Shown here: positions 40,913-49,225 of the stretch, piece after piece
How positions within the stretch are numbered: position 1 is the stretch's first letter
Layout of the letters: each line of letters starts with the position of its first letter
Source of the DNA: Streptomyces sp. DSM 110735
Lineage (GTDB): Bacteria; Actinomycetota; Actinomycetes; Streptomycetales; Streptomycetaceae
DNA length: 64,000 nucleotides
Direction: 5' to 3'
NCBI RefSeq assembly: GCF_016482685.1
Contig: NZ_JACYHF010000004.1
Location: 248,001-312,000, forward strand
Made by a program: the position numbers and the translations under genes
The notes under the pieces: generated by a model
Seen by the model: only the letters and a program-made list of their open reading frames with translations
The model's database searches: none
What the model was told of the DNA's origin: nothing

Positions 40913-41652
40913 GGCACCTCTTCCTCCCGGACGGTGGCGTAGTAGGCGGCTTCCGCGAGGCGGGCGGGCGGGGTGCCGGGCGGCGCCAGGGTGTGGAACT
41001 CGCGTACCGGACCGGCGAAGCGGACGGTGCCGCCGTCGAGGACGACGACGTGGTCGTAGGTGTCCTCCAGGTCGGCGACGTCGTGGGTGGAGAGCAGGAC
41101 GTGCTGGTCGAGCCCGCCGAGGATCTCGTGGAAGACGCGGCGCTGCCGGGGGTCCATCCCGGCGGTCGGCTCGTCGAGCAGCAGGACCTCGGCCGCGTGC
41201 ACCAGTGACTGCGCGATGCCGACCCGGCGTTGCTGCCCGCCGGAGAGCTGGTGGACCTTGCGGCCCGCGAAGTCGCCCAGCTCGACCCGCTGGAGAGCGC
41301 CGAGGGAGGCGTCCCAGGCGTCGCGGCGGTTCATGCCCTTCAACCAGCCGACGTAGGCGACCTGTTCGCGGGCGGTGAGGCGGGGGACCGACTCGATCCG
41401 CTGGGGCAGCCAGGCGATACGGCGGCGGTAGGCGGCGAGGTCACCGCGCCGGTCGGTGCGCAGCCCGTCGTGGGTGACGGTGCCGGAGCGCGGGAGCAGG
41501 ACCGAGGCGGCCAGGGAGAGGACCGTCGACTTGCCCGCGCCGTTGGGACCGAGGAACACCGTCCGGCCCGGCGGGAAGGCGAAGGTGAAGTCCTGGAGGA
41601 CCGGGCTGCGGCGGCGATAGCCGAACACGGCGGCGTCGAAGCCGATGGGCAT
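40903..41652 (-). CDS. ABC transporter ATP-binding protein
   Basis: The 249-residue ATPase has Walker A GPNGAGKST (35-43), a Q-loop region WLPQRI near 82-86, signature LSGGQ (136-140), Walker B VLLLDEP (156-162) and the switch His in LLSTHDVADLED. It is of the CcmA/NatA exporter type. It heads the three-gene operon with two membrane proteins. ATG 41652 has no strong Shine-Dalgarno; a dyad (41775-41788) lies about 120 bases upstream in the promoter region. The exported substrate is unknown. Confidence 0.93.
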   Translation of the reverse strand: MPIGFDAAVFGYRRRSPVLQDFTFAFPPGRTVFLGPNGAGKSTVLSLAASVLLPRSGTVTHDGLRTDRRGDLAAYRRRIAWLPQRIESVPRLTAREQVAYVGWLKGMNRRDAWDASLGALQRVELGDFAGRKVHQLSGGQQRRVGIAQSLVHAAEVLLLDEPTAGMDPRQRRVFHEILGGLDQHVLLSTHDVADLEDTYDHVVVLDGGTVRFAGPVREFHTLAPPGTPPARLAEAAYYATVREEEVPCA

Positions 41653-41774
41653 GGGTGGGTGCTCTCTGACCGGGGGAAATTCCCGTACCGGTTCGGTGCG
41701 GGCGTGCCCTGAGGCGAGCCCAGCTTCGCCCGCTGTGAAGATCGCGTGGAAGCGACCCCCGGTCAACGTGATCC

Positions 41775-41788
41775 ACTTGTGATCAAGT
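41775..41788. promoter_or_regulatory. Inverted repeat upstream of the ABC operon
   Basis: ACTTGTGATCAAGT has perfect 5-base arms (ACTTG/CAAGT) around TGAT. It lies in the AT-rich gap between DUF3145 and the ABC operon, in the position of a promoter-proximal operator. The regulator is unknown. Confidence 0.4.
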
Positions 41789-41855
41789 CCCGGTAAAAAT
41801 CGTGTTGTTGTTTGGACATGTCGAGCGGCACCGAGGGTGCGACGCGCGACAGGTT

Positions 41856-42350
41856 TCAGACCACCTGGTGCAGCCAGCGGACCGGGGCGCCCTCGCCCGC
41901 GTAGCGGAAGGGTTCGAGTTCGTCGTCCCAGGGCTTGCCGAGGAGCTTGGCGAGTTCGGACTCGAGGTCGGTCTCGCCGTGCTTGCTGCGGAGCAGGGCG
42001 GCGCGCAGGCGGTCCTCGGGGATGAGGATGTCGCCGTGGATGCCGGTGACGGCGTGGAAGATGCCGAGGTCGGGCGTACAACTGTAGCGCTCGCCCTCGG
42101 CGGTGGCGCTGGGCTCGGCGGTGACCTCGAAGCGGAGCATCTGCCAGCCGCGCAGCGCCGAGGCGAGCTTGGAGGCGGTGCCTGCCTCGGCCTTCCAGGA
42201 GAACTCGGAGCGCCAGGTGCCGGGGGCGGCGGGCTGCCGGATCCAGTCGAGGTTGACGCGCGTGCCGAGCACCCCGGCGACGGCCCACTCGACGTGCGGG
42301 CACAGCGCGCGCGGCGCGGAGTGCACGTACAGAACTCCACGTGTCGTCAC
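41856..42350 (-). CDS. DUF3145 family protein
   Basis: The 164-residue protein starts at GTG 42350, five bases after GGAGG. It has the conserved DUF3145 pattern: TTRGVLYVHSAPRALCPHVE, WAVAGVLGTRVNLDWIRQPA, then FHAVTGIHGDILIPEDRLRA and WDDELEPFRYAGEGAPVRWL. The family is restricted to actinobacteria and has no established function; it is cytoplasmic. A run of open codons upstream of GTG 42350 is not used. Divergent from the lipoprotein gene at 42619, with 268 bases of shared upstream region. Confidence 0.88.
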   Translation of the reverse strand: MTTRGVLYVHSAPRALCPHVEWAVAGVLGTRVNLDWIRQPAAPGTWRSEFSWKAEAGTASKLASALRGWQMLRFEVTAEPSATAEGERYSCTPDLGIFHAVTGIHGDILIPEDRLRAALLRSKHGETDLESELAKLLGKPWDDELEPFRYAGEGAPVRWLHQVV

Positions 42351-42618
42351 CGGAACCTCCGGGCTGAGCGGGACATCTTGCGGACTGGCTGGCGGCAGTG
42401 GGGCGACGGCCGCGTTGATGGCGAGGCTACCGTGCGGCGGTCCAAGGAGTGTGACGTACCGTCGGTCCCGGTGCCAGGAAACCGTCGCCATTCACCCAGG
42501 GGGACGCTTGTACGGGGGTGTGCCGTTCCCCGGGAGACCGGGCGGGAACTCCGGCACGTTGTCCTGAGGGGGGTAGCACCTGCCGGAGCTGCACCGACGA
42601 GCGAGGGGATCAGCCAGG

Positions 42619-43500
42619 ATGCGCAAGCGAGGCCACCGGGTACGGGCCGTCGTCGCGGTGCTGACGGCGGCCGTGCTGGCGGCGGGATGTGACTCCATCC
42701 GGGGTGATCACGCGGGTACGGGCGTGTCCCGGGCGCCCGCGAGACCCGCGCCGGTGTGGGACCGCAGCCCGGACTCGATCGCCGCCGTCGGGGACTCCAT
42801 CACCCGGGGTTTCGACGCGTGCGCGGTGTTCTCCGACTGCCCCGAGGTGTCCTGGGCGACGGGCAGCGACGCCTCGGTGGACAGCCTCGCGGTGCGCCTG
42901 CTCGGACCCGCGAAGGCGGCTTCGCGGAGCTGGAACTACGCGGTGACCGGCGCCCGGATGGCCGACCTGCCCGGGCAGATGGCCCGGGCGGCCGCGCGCG
43001 GGCCCGAGCTGGTGACCGTGATGGCGGGGGCGAACGACGCCTGCCGTGCCTCGGTGTCGGCGATGACCCCGGTGAAGGAGTTCCGCGCGGACTTCGCCAA
43101 GTCCCTGCGCACCCTGCGGACGACGCTGCCGAGGACGCAGGTGTACGTCGCGAGCGTGCCCAATCTCCAGCGGCTGTGGTCGAAGGGGCGCACCGACCCG
43201 CTCGGCAAGCAGGTGTGGAAGCTCGGAATCTGCCCCTCGATGCTGGGCGCCGCCGACGATCTGACGGCGGCGGCGACGCGGCGACGCGAGAAGGTCCAGC
43301 AGCGGGTGGAGGACTACAACACGGTGCTGAAGGACGTGTGCGCGACCGACCCGCGCTGCCGGTTCGACGGCAACGCGGTCTTCGACTACCGCTTCGGCAC
43401 CGGACAGCTCAGCCGCTGGGACTGGTTCCACCCGAGCCGCAGCGGTCAGGCCAGGCTCGCGGAGATCGCGTACCGCACGGTCACGGCGGAGCGACCTTGA
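42619..43500 (+). CDS. SGNH/GDSL-family hydrolase lipoprotein
   Basis: The 293-residue protein has a lipoprotein signal with lipobox VLAAGC, Cys24 being the lipidation site. The mature part shows SGNH blocks: AAVGDSITRG (Ser60), the Gly of block II in SWNYAVTGARMADLPG, block III VMAGANDACRAS with Asn, and the late DWFHPS (Asp268, His271). It is probably an extracytoplasmic esterase or lipase anchored to the membrane. It is followed 15 bases later by galM, possibly co-transcribed. Confidence 0.9.
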   Translation: MRKRGHRVRAVVAVLTAAVLAAGCDSIRGDHAGTGVSRAPARPAPVWDRSPDSIAAVGDSITRGFDACAVFSDCPEVSWATGSDASVDSLAVRLLGPAKAASRSWNYAVTGARMADLPGQMARAAARGPELVTVMAGANDACRASVSAMTPVKEFRADFAKSLRTLRTTLPRTQVYVASVPNLQRLWSKGRTDPLGKQVWKLGICPSMLGAADDLTAAATRRREKVQQRVEDYNTVLKDVCATDPRCRFDGNAVFDYRFGTGQLSRWDWFHPSRSGQARLAEIAYRTVTAERP

Positions 43501-43515
43501 CCTAAGGTTTCCCAC

Positions 43516-44493
43516 ATGGGCGAACTTTTCGGCACACTTTCCGACGGAGCCCCGGTGCACCGCTGGACGCTGGAGCGCGGCGGGACGCGGGTGCGCGTGC
43601 TGTCGTACGGCGGGATCGTGCAGTCCGTCGAGGTCCCGGACCGGGAGGGGCGCCCGGCGGACGTGGTCCTCGGATTCCCCTCGCCGGCGGACTATCTGAC
43701 GCACCGGGGTCCGTATCTGGGCGCCCTGGTGGGGCGGTACGCCAACCGGATCGCGGGTGGCCGCTTCCCGCTGGACGGCCGGACGTACGCGCTGGCGCGC
43801 AACAACGGTCCGAACTCGCTGCACGGCGGCGACGAGGGTTTCGACCGGCGGGTGTGGGACGTGGAGCCGGTCGAGCACGGCGTGCGCCTGAGCCGGGTCA
43901 GCCCGCACGGCGAGGAGGGCTTCCCGGGGCGCCTCGAGGTGACGGCCACCTACACGCTGGACGCGTCGGGCGCGCTGCGGATCGCCTACGAGGCGGTGAC
44001 CGACGCGCCGACCGTCGTGAACCTCACCAATCACTCGTACTGGAACCTGGGCGGTCCGGGCGCGGGTCACGCGGGCGGACACGAGCTGCGGCTCGCCGCC
44101 TCCCGGTACACCCCGGTGGACGCGGACCTGATCCCCGAGGGCGCCCCGCTGGACGTGACGGGCACCCGCTTCGACTTCCGTGCCGCCCGCAAGACGGGCT
44201 CCGGCTACGACCACAACTTCGTCCTGGACAAGGGCGTCACGGCCGCCGCCGAGGAGGTGGCCGAGCTGCACGACCCCGCCTCGGGTCGCACGCTCACGGT
44301 GTCCACCACCGAACCCGGTCTCCAGCTCTACACCGCCGACCACCTGGGCGCCCCCTTCGCCCCCGGCGAGGGCGTCGCCCTGGAGACCCAGCACTTCCCC
44401 GACTCCCCCAACCGCCCGGACTTCCCCAGCACCCGGCTGGACCCGGGCGAGGTGTACCGCTCGGAGACGGTGTACGGCTTCTCGGCGCGTTAG
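43516..44493 (+). CDS. galM: Aldose 1-epimerase
   Basis: The 325-residue beta-sandwich enzyme interconverts alpha and beta aldoses. Catalytic residues are visible: His103 (NSLHGGDEGFDRRVW), His173 (NLTNHSYWNLGG) and Glu290 (GVALETQHFPDSPN). The substrate-binding stretch LVGRYANRIAGGRF is also conserved. The usual GalM length is about 340-350, so this is complete. ATG 43516 is the start; it lies just after the lipoprotein hydrolase gene. The protein has no signal peptide. Confidence 0.94.
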   Translation: MGELFGTLSDGAPVHRWTLERGGTRVRVLSYGGIVQSVEVPDREGRPADVVLGFPSPADYLTHRGPYLGALVGRYANRIAGGRFPLDGRTYALARNNGPNSLHGGDEGFDRRVWDVEPVEHGVRLSRVSPHGEEGFPGRLEVTATYTLDASGALRIAYEAVTDAPTVVNLTNHSYWNLGGPGAGHAGGHELRLAASRYTPVDADLIPEGAPLDVTGTRFDFRAARKTGSGYDHNFVLDKGVTAAAEEVAELHDPASGRTLTVSTTEPGLQLYTADHLGAPFAPGEGVALETQHFPDSPNRPDFPSTRLDPGEVYRSETVYGFSAR

Positions 44494-44602
44494 ACCGTGC
44501 CGGTGGTCCGCCATCCGGCGCGGTACCAGGGGGATCGTCGGCGCCCGACGGGGTACCCGGGATGGCGGACAACGTCGTACGCGTCTGTGAGAGGGGCCGG
44601 AG

Positions 44603-45037
44603 ATGGACAACACTGTGCGCGAGGTCATGACGGGGACCCCCACGACGGCCGACAGCGGTGATTCGGTGACCTCGGTGGCCCGGACGATGCGGGACGGCGG
44701 GATCGACGTCGTGCTCGTCGTCTCGGACGGGAACCCGGTCGGGCTGGTCAGCGACCACGACCTGCTCAGCGGGGTGCTCGCGGACGGCGCCGACGCCGAG
44801 CGGCTGACGATGGGCGAGGCGGTCAAGGACGACCTCGTGGTCGTGGACGTCGAGGACGGTCTGGAGGTCGTCACCCAGCGGATGCGCGAGCACTCGGTGC
44901 GCCAGGCCGTCGTCATGGAGAACGGGGTGCCGGTGGGCGTGGTGGACGCGGGCGACCCCGCCGTCCAGGGGCGTCCGGGGCGGATCGACGCGCCGACGCC
45001 CGAGCACGCCCGCAAGTCCGACGAGGAGATCCTCTGA
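44603..45037 (+). CDS. CBS-domain protein
   Basis: The 144-residue protein is a tandem CBS pair: VREVMTGTPTTADSGDSVTS, then GIDVVLVVSDGNPVGLVSDH, and the second with LVVVDVEDGLEVVTQRMREH and QAVVMENGVPVGVVDAGDPA. Such stand-alone CBS (Bateman) modules bind adenosyl ligands and often appear in dormancy or stress regulons in actinobacteria. ATG 44603 follows GAGGGGCCGGAG. It is ended by a strong hairpin. Confidence 0.92.
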   Translation: MDNTVREVMTGTPTTADSGDSVTSVARTMRDGGIDVVLVVSDGNPVGLVSDHDLLSGVLADGADAERLTMGEAVKDDLVVVDVEDGLEVVTQRMREHSVRQAVVMENGVPVGVVDAGDPAVQGRPGRIDAPTPEHARKSDEEIL

Positions 45038-45080
45038 GGAAGCGATCCGCTGAGGGACGCACGCCGCCGTGCTGCGACGA

Positions 45081-45114
45081 GCCCCGGTCCAGCCGTCAGG
45101 TTCCGGACCGGGGC
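45081..45114 (+). terminator. Terminator of the CBS-domain gene
   Basis: A 10-bp perfect stem GCCCCGGTCC/GGACCGGGGC with a 14-base loop lies 44 bases after the stop. The rest of the 210-base gap up to 45247 shows nothing else notable. Confidence 0.75.
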
Positions 45115-45247
45115 TGGCTCGTCGAGGGAACGTGTTCCCGCCTCCGACGGTAACGGGCGGGGGCGGTCCGGGGGTCGCCCGGAGGGGGTGCGGGGACGGT
45201 TCCGTACGAACCTTTCACACACCCGCACGACTTCACCGTGGACCCGC

Positions 45248-46051
45248 TCAGGCGGTGACCGGGCGGTCCGCCTCGGGCTGCTCGGGTTCGGGGCGGTCCT
45301 CGGCGGTCTCCTCGCCGAGGAGGTCACGGGCGAGCAGGGTGGCGCCCGCGACCGCGCCGGGCATCAGGAAGACGGCGACGACCGGGACCAGGAAGGCGAG
45401 TCCGAGCGGGACGCCGAAGCCCCACACCAGGCTCTTGCGGGAACGCAGCAGGGCGAGCCGGGCACGCAGGTCGAGCCCCCGGCGCTGGAGGGCGACGGCG
45501 GCGAGTTCCTCGGTGAGGAAGAACCCGGTCACGAAGAAACCGACCACCGGGACCACGGTCTGTCCGACCACGGGCAGGAAGCCGAGCGCGAAGAGCAGCA
45601 CGCCCCACACGCACGCCCGCGCCAGGACCCGCAGGCTGTCGCGGGCCGAGATCCACAGCTCGCGCCACAGCGGCAGCCCGGAGCGGGGCGCGGTGCCGTC
45701 GGGCGAGACATCCTCGTCGCACCGCTCGGAGAGGCTCTCGTAGAAGGGCTGGCCGACGAGCAGGGTGACCGCGGTGAAGGTGAGGACCGCGAGGAGCAGG
45801 GCGAGGGCGAAGAGGACGACGGCGAGGACGTCCCGGAACAGCTCCTGCCAGGGGCTGGACCAGTCGTCGGCGAACGGGGTCGCCCAGGTGACGCCGTCGT
45901 ACCCCCACAGGGCGAGCGCGACGAGCGCGGCCGTGTAGAGGACGAGAGTGATCAGACCGGGCAGCAGCCCGAAGCCGTACCGTCCGCCGTTCCGGGTCAC
46001 CCAGCGCTGGCCGCGCAGCAGATGACGGAACCCCACCCCGAGATCGCGCAT
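45248..46051 (-). CDS. EI24 / CysZ-like integral membrane protein
   Basis: The 267-residue protein matches the EI24 family: MRDLGVGFRHLLRGQRWVTR, then YGFGLLPGLITLVLYTAALV, and the helices AVVLFALALLLAVLTFTAVT and GFLPVVGQTVVPVVGFFVTG. The C-terminal segment PVVAVFLMPGAVAGATLLAR is also typical. CysZ members are sulfate channels; no sulfate genes are nearby, so the substrate is not claimed. It lies 43 bases downstream of the marR gene on the same strand and could be co-transcribed. Confidence 0.88.
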   Translation of the reverse strand: MRDLGVGFRHLLRGQRWVTRNGGRYGFGLLPGLITLVLYTAALVALALWGYDGVTWATPFADDWSSPWQELFRDVLAVVLFALALLLAVLTFTAVTLLVGQPFYESLSERCDEDVSPDGTAPRSGLPLWRELWISARDSLRVLARACVWGVLLFALGFLPVVGQTVVPVVGFFVTGFFLTEELAAVALQRRGLDLRARLALLRSRKSLVWGFGVPLGLAFLVPVVAVFLMPGAVAGATLLARDLLGEETAEDRPEPEQPEADRPVTA

Positions 46052-46094
46052 GGCGAGGACTTTACCCAACCTCGACGGCGGGGCCACGCCCGGT

Positions 46095-46550
46095 TCAGGC
46101 CGAGAGCATCCGGCGCAGCAGGTCCCGCAGGGAGCCCCGCTCCTCGTCCGAGAGCCCGGCGAGCGGTTCGCGGGCGAAGCGCAGACCCTCGCGCAGGTCG
46201 CGGGCGACGCTGAGCCCCTCCTCGGTGGCGGCGGCGAGCTTGACCCGGCGGTCGCCGCTGTCCGGGCGGCGCTCGACCAGACCGCGCGACTCCAGGCGGT
46301 CCACGATCCCGGTGACGTTCGACGGCTCGCACTTGAGCCGCTGGGCGAGGCGGCGCATCGGCAGCGGCTCCAGCGCGAGCAGGCTGAGCAGGCGGGCCTG
46401 CGGGCCGGTGAGGGCGTGGGCGGCCGCCGCTTCGTCGTAGTCCGCGTGGAAGCGGGCCACGACGTCACCGATCAGTTCGACGACCTCCAGGGTGAGGGGG
46501 TCGGCGGCACGGCGCCGCTCCTGGGCGGATGACGCGGACGAGGGGGACAT
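46095..46550 (-). CDS. MarR-family regulator
   Basis: The 151-residue winged-helix protein has the MarR recognition region PMRRLAQRLKCEPSNVTGIV and wing DRLESRGLVERRPDSGDRRV, flanked by dimerisation helices. One Cys (LKCEPSN) lies in the DNA-binding helix and could respond to oxidants or electrophiles. It is divergent from an NADP-dependent oxidoreductase with two inverted repeats in the shared region, so it probably represses that gene and itself. Confidence 0.92.
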   Translation of the reverse strand: MSPSSASSAQERRRAADPLTLEVVELIGDVVARFHADYDEAAAAHALTGPQARLLSLLALEPLPMRRLAQRLKCEPSNVTGIVDRLESRGLVERRPDSGDRRVKLAAATEEGLSVARDLREGLRFAREPLAGLSDEERGSLRDLLRRMLSA

Positions 46551-46572
46551 GCGCCCCAGGATACCGCGTTAC

Positions 46573-46618
46573 TTGACATCATGAAATATTCAGGCGCATG
46601 GTTATTTCAGGTACTGAA
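46573..46618 (+). promoter_or_regulatory. Divergent promoter with two MarR-type inverted repeats
   Basis: TTGACA at 46573-46578 followed after 18 bases by CATGGT gives a plausible promoter for the oxidoreductase. TGAAATATTCA (46582-46592, arms TGAA/TTCA) lies in the spacer and TTCAGGTACTGAA (46606-46618, arms TTCAG/CTGAA) just downstream, both good MarR operator candidates. The region is much more AT-rich than its surroundings. Confidence 0.6.
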
Positions 46619-46644
46619 GCATTCTGGAAGAAGGTCAGCCCCTG

Positions 46645-47667
<1,023 letters not shown>

Positions 47668-47680
47668 GCCCTCACGCACC

Positions 47681-47715
47681 GGAGGCCGCACCCCGCGTTC
47701 ACGGGTGCGGCCTCC
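47681..47715. terminator. Bidirectional terminator between convergent genes
   Basis: A 13-bp perfect stem GGAGGCCGCACCC/GGGTGCGGCCTCC with a 9-base loop lies between the stops at 47667 and 47737. Confidence 0.85.
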
Positions 47716-47736
47716 GCCCTGCGGTCCTCGCGGCTC

Positions 47737-48894
47737 TCAGCGTCCCAGCGCCGCCCGGTGCACCGCCGCCACCAGGCGGTCGTTCTCCGGGGCGGCGCCG
47801 CCGGGGTAGGCGAAGCGGCGGCGGGTGTAGCCGTAGGCGAGACCACTGCGCGGGTCCGCGAACGCCTGGGAGCCGGCGGCTCCGCTGTGGCCGACGGTGC
47901 CCGCGCCGAGGAAGGGGTAGTGGGTGTCGGCGGTGATCTGGAAGCCGAGTCCGAACGTCTTGTGGACGCGCCCGACCAGGTCGTAGCCCACCGAGTGCGG
48001 CTGCCCGAACTCCGCGACCGTGTCGGACTTCAGCAGCGGCGCCTTTTCGTCCACCTCGCTGATCATCGCCGCGTACATCCCGGCGAGACCGCGCGCCGAG
48101 GCGACACCGCCGATGGAGGCGGGTCCCCGGGCGCGCAGGGTGCGGTCGTTGGGCACCGATTCGACGTCGGTGGGCTCGGCGGCGTGCTGGTTGTAGGCGA
48201 TGGCTTCCAGGGTGTGCGGTCCCGAGGGCTGGGCGTCGTACTCCGCCTGCTGCACCGGGGTGAGCACCATCGGCTGGGTGCTGCGGAAGCGGGGTTCGCG
48301 GGAGGCGGGCAGACCGAGGTAGAAGTCGAGCCCGTAGGGGACGCGGACCCGCTCCTCGTACAGCTCCTGGAGGGTGCGCCCCGTCGCGCGCCGGGCGACC
48401 TCGCCGGTGAGGGCGCCGATCACCACCGCGTGGTAGCCGAAGGCGGTGCCGGGGCGCCAGAACGGGCGCTGGTCGGCCAGGCGTTCCGCCAGCGCCCGGT
48501 CGTCGGCCAGCTCCGCCGGGCTGAACCCGGTGTCCGTGCCGATCAGTCCGGCGCGGTGGGCCAGCAGCTCGCGCAGGGTGAGCGCGCCCTTGCCCTCGAC
48601 GCCGAACTCCGGCCAGTAGTACGTGACCTTGCGGTCCAGCTCCAGCGTGCCGTCCTGCACCAGCAGCGCCACGACGAGATGGGCGGCGCCCTTGGTGGAC
48701 GAGTAGACGCCGTACAGCGTGTTGCCGTCGACGCCGTCGCCCGCCCACAGGTCGACGACCTGCCTGCCGTGCACATACGCGCACAACTGACCTTCGTAGT
48801 CCGCGCGTTCACCGGAGACGAAGGCGGCGAACTCCTCGCGTACCGCCTCGAAGCCCTCGGCGACCGTGCCCTGGACGGTGATCTCCTGACTCAT
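47737..48894 (-). CDS. Serine hydrolase, beta-lactamase/EstB-like family
   Basis: The 385-residue protein has the SxxK motif SSTK (Ser65-Lys68) in YGVYSSTKGAAHL, the second-site Tyr154 in GTAFGYHAVV, and a late GHSGAAGSQAFADP element. There is no signal peptide. It matches the class C-related esterase family (EstB, lactone-type esterases) rather than secreted beta-lactamase. ATG 48894 follows GGAGGAGAACGG. A 329-base region separates it from the divergent MFS gene. Confidence 0.92.
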   Translation of the reverse strand: MSQEITVQGTVAEGFEAVREEFAAFVSGERADYEGQLCAYVHGRQVVDLWAGDGVDGNTLYGVYSSTKGAAHLVVALLVQDGTLELDRKVTYYWPEFGVEGKGALTLRELLAHRAGLIGTDTGFSPAELADDRALAERLADQRPFWRPGTAFGYHAVVIGALTGEVARRATGRTLQELYEERVRVPYGLDFYLGLPASREPRFRSTQPMVLTPVQQAEYDAQPSGPHTLEAIAYNQHAAEPTDVESVPNDRTLRARGPASIGGVASARGLAGMYAAMISEVDEKAPLLKSDTVAEFGQPHSVGYDLVGRVHKTFGLGFQITADTHYPFLGAGTVGHSGAAGSQAFADPRSGLAYGYTRRRFAYPGGAAPENDRLVAAVHRAALGR

Positions 48895-49180
48895 CCGTTC
48901 TCCTCCACTGAGCCGCTGCCGACGCCCTCTCCCCGTGCGGGGCGCTCCACTGGTTCGTGTACGGCGAGATGTACCTCTTCGACTCAACCGCCCCGGACCC
49001 CGGTTGGTGTCTCCGATACCCCGGATGGCCGATGGCACGGGGGTGGTACGGGGTGGCGAAGGCGTGCGGAAGCGGGGGGCGCGTGCCGTGGCCGGTCCGT
49101 GCGCCTCGGGGTGCGCGGCGGGTGGCGCTGGGGCAGCGTATGGGCGACGGCGGTCCTCGGCTCCGCCGGTCCGGCGCACC
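48895..49180. other. Divergent promoter region, serine hydrolase / MFS transporter
   Basis: About 290 bases with no gene that I can support; the many open frames here have no ribosome site or family match. It should hold the promoters of both flanking genes, but no clear hexamers were picked. The 15-bp tandem repeat starts at its right edge. Confidence 0.4.
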
Positions 49181-49225
49181 GACGGAAGCAGAACCGACGG
49201 AAGCAGAACCGAAGGAAGCAGACAT
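49181..49225 (+). repeat. 15-bp tandem repeat containing the ribosome site of the MFS gene
   Basis: GACGGAAGCAGAACC occurs twice exactly (49181-49195, 49196-49210). A third, diverged copy GAAGGAAGCAGACAT (49211-49225) provides the purine-rich site (AAGGAA) in front of ATG 49224. Copy-number change would move or duplicate the ribosome site. Confidence 0.85.
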
